Assembly (NCBI RefSeq): GCF_007558825.1
Contig: NZ_VLTK01000005.1
Location: 186,001 to 250,000, forward strand
DNA length: 64,000 bases
Direction of reading: 5' to 3'
DNA from: Brevibacterium aurantiacum
Lineage (GTDB): Bacteria; Actinomycetota; Actinomycetes; Actinomycetales; Brevibacteriaceae
Shown here: positions 1 through 7,388 of the stretch, in pieces
Layout: every line of letters begins with the position of its first letter
How positions within the stretch are numbered: the stretch's first letter is position 1
Notes under the pieces: generated by a model
Told to the model about the DNA's origin: nothing
What the model saw: the letters and a program-made list of their open reading frames with translations, nothing else
Database searches by the model: none
Translations under genes and position numbers: made by a program

Positions 1-1788
1 CTGCGTCGCGGATCCTCGCTGGCCGATTTCGCTGAGAAGATCAACACCGATCCGACGAACCTCGTGACGGTGCTCTTCCACCTCGGCGAGATGGCGACCA
101 TCACCCAGTCACTGGATGAGGGCACATTCGAGGTCCTCGGCGAGGAACTCGGCTACAAGATCGAGATCGTCTCACCCGAGGACGAAGATCGTGAGCTGCT
201 CGAGACCTTCGACATCGACCTTGACGCGGAAGCCGCGGACGAAGCCGACGAGGATCTCGCAGCACGTCCACCGGTCGTCACGGTCATGGGACACGTCGAC
301 CACGGTAAGACCAAGCTGCTCGATGCCATTCGCTCCGCGAACGTGGCTGCGCGCGAAGCTGGCGGAATCACCCAGCACATCGGTGCCTACCAGGCCGAGG
401 TCGAACACGAAGGCATCGATCGCAAGATCACTTTCCTCGATACCCCAGGTCACGAGGCGTTCACCGCTATGCGTGCCCGTGGTGCGAAGTCGACCGACCT
501 TGCGATCCTCGTGGTCGCGGCCGATGACGGCGTGATGCCGCAGACCGTTGAGGCACTCAACCACGCTCAGGCGGCGAACATTCCGATCGTGGTCGCAGTG
601 AACAAGACCGATAAGGAAGGCGCTAACCCCGCCAAGGTCATGCAGCAGCTGACCGAGTACAACTTGGTTGCCGAGGAATACGGCGGCGAGACCATGTTCG
701 TGCCGATCTCTGCGCTCAAGCGCGAGGGCATCGATCAGCTGCTCGAATCCGTGCTGCTGACCACCGATGCTGCGCTGGACCTGAGGGCCAATCCGGACAA
801 GTCGGCTCGCGGCATCGCGATCGAAGCCAAGCTGGACAAGGGCCGTGGCGCGGTTGCGACCGTGCTCGTCGACTCCGGCACCCTGCGTCAGGGAGATGCC
901 ATCGTGTGTGGCACCGCCTACGGACGTGTGCGTGCGATGTTCGATGAGAACGGCAACCTCGTCGAGGAGGCGGGACCATCCCGTCCCGTCCAGGTGCTGG
1001 GTCTGTCCTCCGTGCCACGTGCCGGCGATACTTTCATCTCCACCGAGGACGATCGCACCGCCCGTCAGATCGCTGAGAAGCGTGACGCCATCGAGCGCAA
1101 TGCCGCTCAGGCTCGCGGTCGCAAGCGCATCAGCCTCGAGGACTTCACCAAGGCGCTGGCCGAGGGCAAGGTCGACATGCTCAACCTCATCCTCAAGGGC
1201 GACGTGTCCGGTGCCGTCGAGGCGCTGGAGGATTCGCTGCTCAAGATCGATGTGGGCGACGACGTCGACCTGCGCATCATCCACCGCGGTGTGGGTGCGA
1301 TCACGGAGAACGACATCAACCTGGCCACGGTCGACAACGCGATCGTTCTGGGCTTCAATGTCCGTCCGGAGGCGAAGGCGCGCGACCTGGCCGAGCGCGA
1401 AGGCGTCGATGTCCGTTACTACTCGGTCATCTACCAGGCGATCGACGACATCGAGAGCTCGCTCAAGGGCATGCTCAAGCCGGAGTACGAAGAGGTCCAG
1501 ACAGGCACCGCGGAGATCCGCGAAGTCTTCCGGTCCTCCAAGTTCGGCAACATCGCCGGTTCCATCGTTCGCGATGGTCACATCACCAGGAACGCGTCTG
1601 CTCGCGTCACCCGTGATGGAGTGGTCGTCGGGGACAAGGTCAAGATCGAGTCCCTGCGTCGCTTCAAGGACGATGCCACCGAGGTCCGCGAAGGATTCGA
1701 GTGCGGCATCGGCCTGGGCAGCTTCAACGATCTGCGCGTCGGCGACATCATCGAGACCGTCGAGATGCGTGAGAAGCCTCGCGACTGA
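1..1788 (+). CDS. infB: Translation initiation factor IF-2 (5' end outside window)
   Basis: IF-2 is the GTPase that brings initiator fMet-tRNA to the 30S subunit and promotes 50S joining. The frame is open from base 1, so the N-terminal region lies upstream; 595 residues are visible. The GTPase signatures are GHVDHGKT (nt 289-312), DTPGHE (from nt 439) and NKTD (nt 601-612), followed by the beta-barrel and C-terminal fMet-tRNA-binding domains. Visible length and order match the conserved C-terminal two thirds of IF-2. It sits ahead of rbfA as in most bacteria, but 284 bp separate them, so a separate rbfA promoter or processing site is possible. Identification is secure. Confidence 0.97.
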   Translation: MRRGSSLADFAEKINTDPTNLVTVLFHLGEMATITQSLDEGTFEVLGEELGYKIEIVSPEDEDRELLETFDIDLDAEAADEADEDLAARPPVVTVMGHVDHGKTKLLDAIRSANVAAREAGGITQHIGAYQAEVEHEGIDRKITFLDTPGHEAFTAMRARGAKSTDLAILVVAADDGVMPQTVEALNHAQAANIPIVVAVNKTDKEGANPAKVMQQLTEYNLVAEEYGGETMFVPISALKREGIDQLLESVLLTTDAALDLRANPDKSARGIAIEAKLDKGRGAVATVLVDSGTLRQGDAIVCGTAYGRVRAMFDENGNLVEEAGPSRPVQVLGLSSVPRAGDTFISTEDDRTARQIAEKRDAIERNAAQARGRKRISLEDFTKALAEGKVDMLNLILKGDVSGAVEALEDSLLKIDVGDDVDLRIIHRGVGAITENDINLATVDNAIVLGFNVRPEAKARDLAEREGVDVRYYSVIYQAIDDIESSLKGMLKPEYEEVQTGTAEIREVFRSSKFGNIAGSIVRDGHITRNASARVTRDGVVVGDKVKIESLRRFKDDATEVREGFECGIGLGSFNDLRVGDIIETVEMREKPRD

Positions 1789-1828
1789 TCGACACGTCGC
1801 TCTCCCAAACCGGGTTCTGAACGGGGGA

Positions 1829-1866
1829 TGCGCGAGCGGGTGGCATAAGTCCACTCGCCTGCGCAC
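1829..1866 (+). terminator. Imperfect hairpin after infB
   Basis: The sequence around 1831-1842 (gcgagcgggtgg) is nearly complementary to 1851-1863 (ccactcgcctgcg) around the loop cataagt, with mismatches. It lies 40 bp after the infB stop and has no T-run, so it is a weak terminator or processing hairpin. The rest of the 1789-2072 gap shows only a short repeated cagacacag motif and an rbfA ribosome-binding site (aagaaggaag). Confidence 0.35.
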
Positions 1867-2072
1867 CTCCCGGGCAGGACCCGGTCTGCGGTTCGCAGGC
1901 CTCTGCGCTGTTGCGCACTGACGTGCCCGGCGATGAGAGAATGTGCCGGGGGAGTGCTCCACGACCACAGCTCCACCCAGACACAGGTACACACAGACAC
2001 AGATACTCAAGTGGCAGTTCCAAGCGAACTCAGTCACGGACATAGTTCAGACGAAGAAGGAAGTCAGTCACC

Positions 2073-2501
2073 ATGGCAGATGCAACTCGGGCGCGTAAGA
2101 TCGCCGACCAGATCAAGGTCATCGTCGCCAGCACGATCGAACGCAGACTCAAGGATCCGCGTCTCGGTTTCGTCACGGTCACCGATGTGCGCGTGACCGG
2201 AGATCTGCAGCACGCCTCGATCTTCTACACTGTCTTCGGCGACGGGCAGGACCTCGAAGCCACAGGCAAAGCATTGGAGTCCGCGAAGGGCTTCATCCGG
2301 TCAGAGGTCGGCAAGGGCCTGACGATCCGGCTGACTCCCAGCCTCGAATTCATTGCCGACGCCGTGCCGGAGGCCGCCGCTCACCTTGACGGTCTCCTCG
2401 CCAAGGCCGCAGCAGATGACGCTCGGGTGGCCGGACTGGCCAAGGACGCGAAGCCCGCGGGGGACGAAGACCCCTACAAGAAGGCCGACGAGGAAGGCTG
2501 A
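2073..2501 (+). CDS. rbfA: Ribosome-binding factor A
   Basis: RbfA is a small KH-fold protein that binds the 30S subunit and helps mature the 5' end of 16S rRNA. The 142-residue product begins MADATRARKIADQIK and contains the family pattern DPRLGFVTVTDVRVTGDLQHA followed by a conserved AAAHLDGLL stretch; the acidic, lysine-rich tail (last ~25 residues) is typical of actinobacterial RbfA. The ATG at 2073 is preceded by a purine-rich aagaaggaag site. It follows infB as in the classic nusA-infB-rbfA order. High certainty. Confidence 0.95.
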   Translation: MADATRARKIADQIKVIVASTIERRLKDPRLGFVTVTDVRVTGDLQHASIFYTVFGDGQDLEATGKALESAKGFIRSEVGKGLTIRLTPSLEFIADAVPEAAAHLDGLLAKAAADDARVAGLAKDAKPAGDEDPYKKADEEG

Positions 2502-2623
2502 CTGGTCACAGCGCTGTAACGGACCACCGATGCGACAGTGCTCCGGCAGTGTCCTCTCAGTTGAGCGCGGCGGGATTCGTGCGCTCAACCGCGATCTCTG
2601 TCACTCTCGCGAAAAAACTTCAC

Positions 2624-2683
2624 GTAACAGTTTTGTAATCTTTCACTTCTCGTTTAGACTTTTTCTGGTAACGAAATGATTAC
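2624..2683 (+). promoter_or_regulatory. Paired GTAAC-N6 direct repeats, possible MtrA/GlnR-type operator
   Basis: Two copies of a GTAAC-N6-rTtAY motif lie upstream of the peptidase-fold gene: GTAAC at 2624-2628 with GTAAT at 2635-2639, and GTAAC at 2668-2672 with ATTAC at 2679-2683. The copies start 44 bp apart, about four helical turns. A tagact -10-like hexamer (2655-2660) lies between them. OmpR-family regulators MtrA and GlnR of actinobacteria bind tandem pentamers of this general type; assignment to MtrA is inference from the cell-wall nature of the target. Confidence 0.45.
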
Positions 2684-2706
2684 GACTCTGTTAAGGGATT
2701 TCTGAA

Positions 2707-3600
2707 TTGGGTAAGCACTCTTCGCCAAAGCCTGGCTTTGCTAAGCAGCTGGTCCGGGATCTGACCCCCGCCAGCAAGCGCTCTTCCGGTCGGCACTCCT
2801 CGGACGCACCGTCGACCGCCACCTCTGTGCTGGCGACTGTCAGGCAGCGTCCCGTCGTTGCCGCGATCGCGGTTCCGGCCGCTGCCACCGCTGCCGTCGT
2901 CGGCTCCACCGTCGTCATGAGCCCGCCTGAGGCCGGCAATGTCACGACCGAGGCCGCTGACACCTCTGCGCAGCAGGCCAAGTCGAGCCCCTCGGCCGTC
3001 AGCCAGGATGAGATCGACGCCCAGCGCGAGAAGGCCGGCGAAGAATACCTCAAGGACGTCAAGGACGATCCCAAGTACAAGAACAAGACCTCGAAGACGA
3101 CACTCGACGTCAAGACTCCCAAGCCCAAGCCGTCCCCGACGACGGAGAAGGCGCAGACGGAGTCCGGCAGTGCGAAGTCATCCGACGAGAAGTCCTCCGA
3201 TTCGGATGAGAAGTCATCTGAGGGTTCTGACACTCCAGAGGGCATCTCGAACGAACCGTGCTCGGTCTCATCCTCGATCGAATCCGGACTGCAGCCCAAT
3301 GCCGTCAACGGCTATCGCGCCGTGTGTGCGAAGTTCCCCGAAGTCAAAACCTACGGTGGCGTTCGGCCAGGCTCCGGCACCTCGGACCATCACACCGGCG
3401 CGGCCGTGGACGTGATGATCACCGGCGCCACCGGCGACCGCATCGCCGAGTACCTGATCCAGAACTCCGGAGCACTCAACGTCAAGTACGTGATCTGGGA
3501 ACAGCGCATCTGGAACCCGGGCAGTGGTTGGAGCAGCATGGAAGACCGTGGTTCACCCACCGACAACCACTTCGACCACGTGCACGTCTCGTTCAACTGA
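2707..3600 (+). CDS. Membrane-anchored or secreted protein with peptidase-M15-like (VldE/ARB_07466-type) C-terminal domain
   Basis: The 297-residue product has a basic N-terminus, one hydrophobic segment (about residues 46-71, Ala/Val-rich) and then a long Lys/Ser/Glu/Pro-rich low-complexity linker to about residue 180. The C-terminal ~115 residues carry a conserved extracellular domain with SDHHTGAAVDVM and a terminal HFDHVHVSFN, the His/Asp pattern of the M15-like VldE/ARB_07466 family. Role is probably cell-wall associated; the substrate is unknown. The start is a TTG at 2707, preceded by aaggga at 2694-2699. It has its own promoter region with paired GTAAC motifs. No stop or frame problem is seen. 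Confidence 0.75.
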   Translation: MGKHSSPKPGFAKQLVRDLTPASKRSSGRHSSDAPSTATSVLATVRQRPVVAAIAVPAAATAAVVGSTVVMSPPEAGNVTTEAADTSAQQAKSSPSAVSQDEIDAQREKAGEEYLKDVKDDPKYKNKTSKTTLDVKTPKPKPSPTTEKAQTESGSAKSSDEKSSDSDEKSSEGSDTPEGISNEPCSVSSSIESGLQPNAVNGYRAVCAKFPEVKTYGGVRPGSGTSDHHTGAAVDVMITGATGDRIAEYLIQNSGALNVKYVIWEQRIWNPGSGWSSMEDRGSPTDNHFDHVHVSFN

Positions 3601-3613
3601 TCGAACCTGACAC

Positions 3614-4531
3614 GTGAGCGATACTTCCCCGCAGGGTGTCCTTGTCTGCGACAAGCCCCAAGGCCTGACTTCCCACGGCGTCGTCTCTCGGATTCGGCGC
3701 TGGTACGGCACCCGCAAGGTCGGGCATGCCGGAACCCTTGATCCCATGGCCACGGGCGTCCTCGTCCTCGGGCTGGGCCGCGGGACCAAGCTTCTGGGCT
3801 ACATCACCGGTGTGTCCAAGACCTATCTGGCCACGATCCGTCTCGGATCGGCCACGCCGACCGATGACGCGGACTCCGAGCCAGACCTCTTCGCCAAGCC
3901 TGCGGCACTGTCGGCAGTCACCGATGCTGGGATCGCCCACGGCGTCTCAGCTTTGAGAGGCTCCATCGACCAGGTTCCCAGTGCGGTCTCCGCGATCAAG
4001 GTCAACGGCCAACGCTCCTACGCCCGCGTCCGTGCCGGTGAAGACGTTGAGCTCAAGGCGCGCCGAGTCGAGATCTCAGATTTCACCATCCTCGCCACTC
4101 GGTACTCGGTTGCGGAAGGCCACATCGATGTCGACGTCGAAGTCGACTGCTCGTCGGGGACCTATGTTCGTGCACTCGCGCGAGATCTCGGCAGCAGCCT
4201 CGGCGTCCATGGTCATCTCACCGCTCTGCGGCGCACTCGAGTGGGAGCCTTCAGCCTCGATGAAGCGGTGACGATCCCCGATGATCTCGACGCCGAAGCG
4301 CCCGCGCTGACCTCTCTCGCCGAGGTGGCCCGGACCCTGCTTCCGACCGTGGACGTCGATTCCGCGGAGGCCAAGGCTCTGATGCAGGGCAAGACGATCG
4401 GCACCGAGCGGAGCCCGGATCAGGGTAGTGAGGTGGCCGTGATCGTCGGCGAGGAGCTCGTCTCGATCGCCGAGGTACGAGCCGGGGGAGTGCTGAAATC
4501 CCAGACGGCCTTCGCCATCGACCTCGCCTGA
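3614..4531 (+). CDS. truB: tRNA pseudouridine-55 synthase
   Basis: TruB isomerises U55 in the T-loop of tRNAs to pseudouridine. The 305-residue protein starts at GTG 3614, only 13 bp after the preceding gene. It opens with the family pattern LVCDKPQGLTSHGVV and has the catalytic motif GHAGTLDPMATG with Asp43, followed by the conserved SAIKVNGQRSYARVRAGE and SSGTYVRALARDLG blocks. The C-terminal ~80 residues form a short PUA-like extension as in actinobacterial TruB. Location between rbfA and ribF is the usual one. High certainty. Confidence 0.95.
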   Translation: MSDTSPQGVLVCDKPQGLTSHGVVSRIRRWYGTRKVGHAGTLDPMATGVLVLGLGRGTKLLGYITGVSKTYLATIRLGSATPTDDADSEPDLFAKPAALSAVTDAGIAHGVSALRGSIDQVPSAVSAIKVNGQRSYARVRAGEDVELKARRVEISDFTILATRYSVAEGHIDVDVEVDCSSGTYVRALARDLGSSLGVHGHLTALRRTRVGAFSLDEAVTIPDDLDAEAPALTSLAEVARTLLPTVDVDSAEAKALMQGKTIGTERSPDQGSEVAVIVGEELVSIAEVRAGGVLKSQTAFAIDLA

Positions 4532-4552
4532 GATCGCAATGACGCCGCCGGC

Positions 4553-4600
4553 AATACAACGTAATCGATTGTATTCGATAGATACAACCGAAACGGTTGT
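4553..4600 (+). promoter_or_regulatory. Two inverted repeats, putative operators of the SatD-like gene
   Basis: Perfect dyads lie just upstream of the HTH gene: AATACAA (4553-4559) with TTGTATT (4569-4575), spacer 9, and ACAACCG (4584-4590) with CGGTTGT (4594-4600), spacer 3. Dyad centres are 28 bp apart and both share a TACAA half-site. The position 32-80 bp before the start codon suggests autoregulation by the downstream gene; that is inference. Confidence 0.5.
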
Positions 4601-4631
4601 TTATCGTGGTGGACTTTGGTGTACTTGAGTC

Positions 4632-5255
4632 ATGTACGTCATGACCATCGACCAGCGGGGATCTCGTGAACGCACTGATGAGGTGCCCGGGCTGCTCGAT
4701 ATTCTGACCCGCGTCGAGACCCAGCGGGGCTTCGAGCGCACGATCGGCGATGAGGTGCAGGGCGTTCTCGACTCACCCGAGCAGGTGACTCTGGCCGTCC
4801 GTCTGCTGGCCGCACGGACCGGGTGGCATATCGGAATCGGAGTCGGCCCGGTCGACACTCCATTGCCGACTTCCACCGCCGAGGGCAGGGGAGAGGCCTT
4901 CTATGCAGCCAGGCGCGCGGTCGAGGCCGCAAAGGGTGCACCCGCTCATCTTGTCGTCGACCCGGAGACCGAGCACTCGAACCTGGCTGAAAGCGCCCTG
5001 CGCCTGGTGGTCTGGACGTTCGAGAACATCCGGTCCCAGTCTCGGCGCTACATCGACCGCAGGCTTGACCATCCCGACTCCACTCAGCACGACATCGCTG
5101 AACACTTCGACGTCTCCCAACAGGCTGTGTCCAGGGTGCTCTCCCCGGGCGGTGTGGAACTCATCGAGGGTGCCTGCGCACTGTCGACCTTCCACCTGGC
5201 CCATGTAGGAGAGACCGGGGACAGCGACTCTCAGGCAGGTGACCATGTGGTTTGA
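4632..5255 (+). CDS. SatD-like protein with C-terminal MarR-type helix-turn-helix
   Basis: This 207-residue protein resembles the SatD family: an N-terminal DQRGSRERTD motif, a GDEVQGVL segment near residue 40 and GIGVGPVDTPLP followed by GEAFYAARRAVEAAK, the pattern of SatD N-terminal domains that recall nucleotidyl-cyclase-like folds. The C-terminal part contains TQHDIAEHFDVSQQAVSRVL, a clear helix-turn-helix. Its biochemical function is unknown; it may be a ligand-responsive regulator. It overlaps the next gene by 17 nt, implying coupled translation with the small membrane protein. An in-frame ATG at 4641 is an alternative start. The two dyads upstream may be its own operators. Confidence 0.65.
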   Translation: MYVMTIDQRGSRERTDEVPGLLDILTRVETQRGFERTIGDEVQGVLDSPEQVTLAVRLLAARTGWHIGIGVGPVDTPLPTSTAEGRGEAFYAARRAVEAAKGAPAHLVVDPETEHSNLAESALRLVVWTFENIRSQSRRYIDRRLDHPDSTQHDIAEHFDVSQQAVSRVLSPGGVELIEGACALSTFHLAHVGETGDSDSQAGDHVV

Positions 5256-5616
5256 CGTACTCATCGCTGCTATTGCGGCGATCGTGTCCGCAGCGGGTGG
5301 CTACCTGCTCGTTCCGCTGTTCCTGCGGATGACCCACGACGGGCCCGGCTCGAAGCCGAGTCGCACCGGCAGCGAGGACATCGAAGTCCTGCGCGGCGGA
5401 ATGTGGATCGGCATCGTCGAGCGCGCACTCATCGCCGGAGCCATCGTGCTGGGCAGGCCCGAACTCATGGCCGTCGTCGTCGCAGTCAAAGGGCTCGGGC
5501 GCTTCGCGGAGATCAAATCCTCGGCGGCCGCGGGCGAGCGATTCATCATCGGAACGTTCCTCTCCATCGCGATCGCATCCCTGGTCGGCGTGATCGGCTG
5601 GGCCGTCATCTCCTGA
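5239..5616 (+). CDS. Small integral membrane protein, partner of SatD-like gene
   Basis: The 125-residue (or 123 from ATG 5245) product has about three hydrophobic segments: residues 5-27, about 55-85 and about 103-125. It contains no catalytic motif I recognise. A charged cytoplasmic-type loop follows the first segment (HDGPGSKPSRTGSED). It overlaps the end of the SatD-like gene; a ggcagg site precedes the GTG 5239/ATG 5245 pair. In many Gram-positive genomes satD genes are followed by a membrane protein gene, so the pair probably works together. Function unknown. Confidence 0.6.
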   Translation: MTMWFDVLIAAIAAIVSAAGGYLLVPLFLRMTHDGPGSKPSRTGSEDIEVLRGGMWIGIVERALIAGAIVLGRPELMAVVVAVKGLGRFAEIKSSAAAGERFIIGTFLSIAIASLVGVIGWAVIS

Positions 5617-5689
5617 GGCGAGCGTGGGTTAGCACGTGAGAACATCTCTGCGATAACCTGAGTCGGTGCACGGAAGGAGCAAGCGTCGA

Positions 5690-6628
5690 GTGGAGCTTTA
5701 TCACGGACTGAATGAGGTCGGGACCGACGATGTCGGCACCGTCGTGACCCTGGGCAACTTCGATGGGGTCCACCGCGGTCACCAGACTGTTCTCCAAGCC
5801 GTAGCGGCACTGGCCCGCGAGCGCTCTCTGCGCTCCGTGGCCATGACCTTCGACCCGCACCCGCGCACGGTCCACCGCTCTGACGAGCCGACGCTGATGA
5901 TCACGAGCACCGAGCAGAAGGCCGATTTCATCGCGGACACCGGCATCGACGCCCTGTTCGTCCAGCACTACGACCTCGACTTCGCGGCCCAGAGTGCCGA
6001 GGAGTTCGTGCGCACCTACTTCGTTGAGGCCCTGGGCTGTGAGATCGTCGTCGTCGGTGATGACGTGAGGTTCGGCAAGGACAACGAAGGCACCATCGAG
6101 ACTCTGCGCCACCTCGGCGAGAAATACGGATTCCGGACCGAGACGATCGAGGAGGTCGGGCGCGGGGGACGCTACTCCTCCTCGCGGATCCGGGATCAGA
6201 TCGTCGGCGGAGATGTCGCCGAGGCTGCCGATCAGCTGGGTCGCTACCACCGGGTCGAAGGGGCCGTCGTCCACGGCGACGCCCGCGGTCGCGACCTCGG
6301 ATTCCCGACTGCGAACCTGTCCGAAGATGCCGAGGGCCTCATTCCCGCCGATGGTGTCTATGCCGGGTGGGCGACATTCTCCGATGAAGACCTGGCATAC
6401 CCCGCAGCCATCTCGGTGGGCACCAACCCCACATTCGAAGGCAGCGTCCGACGGGTCGAGGCGCATGTCCTCGACAAGGAGTTCGGTGAATTCGACGTCT
6501 ACGGCAGGCATATGACTCTCGAGTTCGTCTCACGCATCCGTGGACAGGTGACGTTCACCGGCATGGACGAGCTCGTCGTGAAGATGCACGAGGACATTGC
6601 CGATGTGCGCGAGGTGCTCCACACCTGA
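5690..6628 (+). CDS. ribF: Bifunctional riboflavin kinase / FAD synthetase
   Basis: RibF phosphorylates riboflavin to FMN and adenylylates FMN to FAD. The N-terminal FAD synthetase half shows GNFDGVHRGHQ (from residue 22) and FDPHPRTVH; the C-terminal riboflavin kinase half shows DLGFPTANL and a SVGTNPTFEG-like segment. I chose GTG 5690 because ggaaggag at 5672-5679 sits 10 nt ahead of it and the protein then begins VELYHGLNEV as family members do. GTG 5666, 24 nt upstream in frame, is 6 nt behind a taacct -10-like box (5654-5659) and could be used on a leaderless transcript, adding eight residues. Length about 312 residues is normal. Confidence 0.93.
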   Translation: MELYHGLNEVGTDDVGTVVTLGNFDGVHRGHQTVLQAVAALARERSLRSVAMTFDPHPRTVHRSDEPTLMITSTEQKADFIADTGIDALFVQHYDLDFAAQSAEEFVRTYFVEALGCEIVVVGDDVRFGKDNEGTIETLRHLGEKYGFRTETIEEVGRGGRYSSSRIRDQIVGGDVAEAADQLGRYHRVEGAVVHGDARGRDLGFPTANLSEDAEGLIPADGVYAGWATFSDEDLAYPAAISVGTNPTFEGSVRRVEAHVLDKEFGEFDVYGRHMTLEFVSRIRGQVTFTGMDELVVKMHEDIADVREVLHT

Positions 6629-6720
6629 TAAACTGAACCTTGCCGTTTTCACCGGCCGCGGTTCGATAGTGCTGAGACTGACAGGTTTCGGCGCCGCGCA
6701 ACGATCAAAAGGAGAAGTCC

Positions 6721-6990
6721 ATGGCTCTCAGTACTGCTGAAAAGCAAGAAGTCATCAAGGAATATGCAACTCACGAGGGCGACACCGGTTCTCCCGAGGT
6801 TCAGGTTGCGCTGCTGACCCGCCGGATCACCGAGCTCACCGAACACTTCAAGGATCACAAGCACGACCACCACTCGCGTCGTGGCCTGCTGCTCCTCGTC
6901 GGCCAGCGCCGCCGGATGCTCAAGTACTTGCAGCGCGTCGAGATCGAGCGCTACCGCTCGCTCATCAAGCGCCTGGGCCTGCGTCGCTGA
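6721..6990 (+). CDS. rpsO: 30S ribosomal protein S15
   Basis: S15 binds the central domain of 16S rRNA early in 30S assembly. The 89-residue sequence has the usual family length and the conserved [30 protein letters not shown] region and ends [16 protein letters not shown] 6721 follows a strong aaaaggag site. It precedes pnp as in most bacteria; a hairpin terminator and a structured leader lie between them, so part of the pnp transcript probably starts independently. High certainty. Confidence 0.97.
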   Translation: MALSTAEKQEVIKEYATHEGDTGSPEVQVALLTRRITELTEHFKDHKHDHHSRRGLLLLVGQRRRMLKYLQRVEIERYRSLIKRLGLRR

Positions 6991-7060
6991 GACCAGCCCC
7001 ATGACATTGAGCGCGACTCGGACGAACTGACACAGACTCGGACGAGACACCTCAGACGAA

Positions 7061-7097
7061 ACGAAGCGTCCTGCATCATGCAGGGCGCTTCTTCGTT
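7061..7097 (+). terminator. Hairpin terminator after rpsO
   Basis: Arms gaagcg-t-cctgcat (7063-7076) and atgcagg-g-cgcttc (7078-7091) form a long stem with one G-T wobble, followed by ttcgttgt. It begins about 70 bp after the rpsO stop. It probably terminates or attenuates rpsO transcription, with partial read-through into pnp. Confidence 0.7.
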
Positions 7098-7170
7098 GTC
7101 CGCGGCAGCTCGACTACCCATGGCATGCCCGGGAGGAATGCGAGGCAATGGCTCACAGGGGCAACTGCGG

Positions 7171-7301
7171 TAGACTTCAACGTGGACAACCATGCCATGG
7201 ACGTTTTTCGGTCCTCGGTAGTGGCTTCCGGAAGAGCACGCATGTGCATGCTGTTTCCGTGGGCCCCGATCGATGACCGGCTTGGATCCATGGGGTTGTC
7301 C
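7171..7301 (+). ncRNA. pnp promoter -10 and large structured 5' leader
   Basis: A tagact hexamer at 7171-7176 places a likely transcription start near 7183. Immediately downstream GGACAACC (7184-7191) pairs with GGTTGTCC (7294-7301) and CCATGGA (7195-7201) pairs with TCCATGG (7287-7293): 15 perfect base pairs interrupted only by an atg bulge. Inside, CGGTC (7209-7213) pairs with GACCG (7275-7279) and TCGG (7215-7218) with CCGA (7266-7269). The 118-nt element ends 87 bp before the pnp start. In Streptomyces and E. coli, pnp leaders form RNase III-processed stem-loops used in autoregulation; the same role here is inference. Confidence 0.65.
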
Positions 7302-7388
7302 GAGCCAATATCCACCGGATCGACGCGGGCTTCTTTCGCCTTCATTCTTCGAAGGTGTCCGCGTACCGGTTACAAACAAGGAGAATAC

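Noticed and set aside
172..2043. 623-residue open frame on the minus strand opposite infB
   Set aside because: It is antisense to the clearly coding infB with biased high-GC shadow composition and no recognisable domain.
7125..7388. N-terminal extension of PNPase by 88 residues
   Set aside because: The extension reads through the structured leader and -10 box; GTG 7389 has a good ribosome-binding site and gives the family-typical start.
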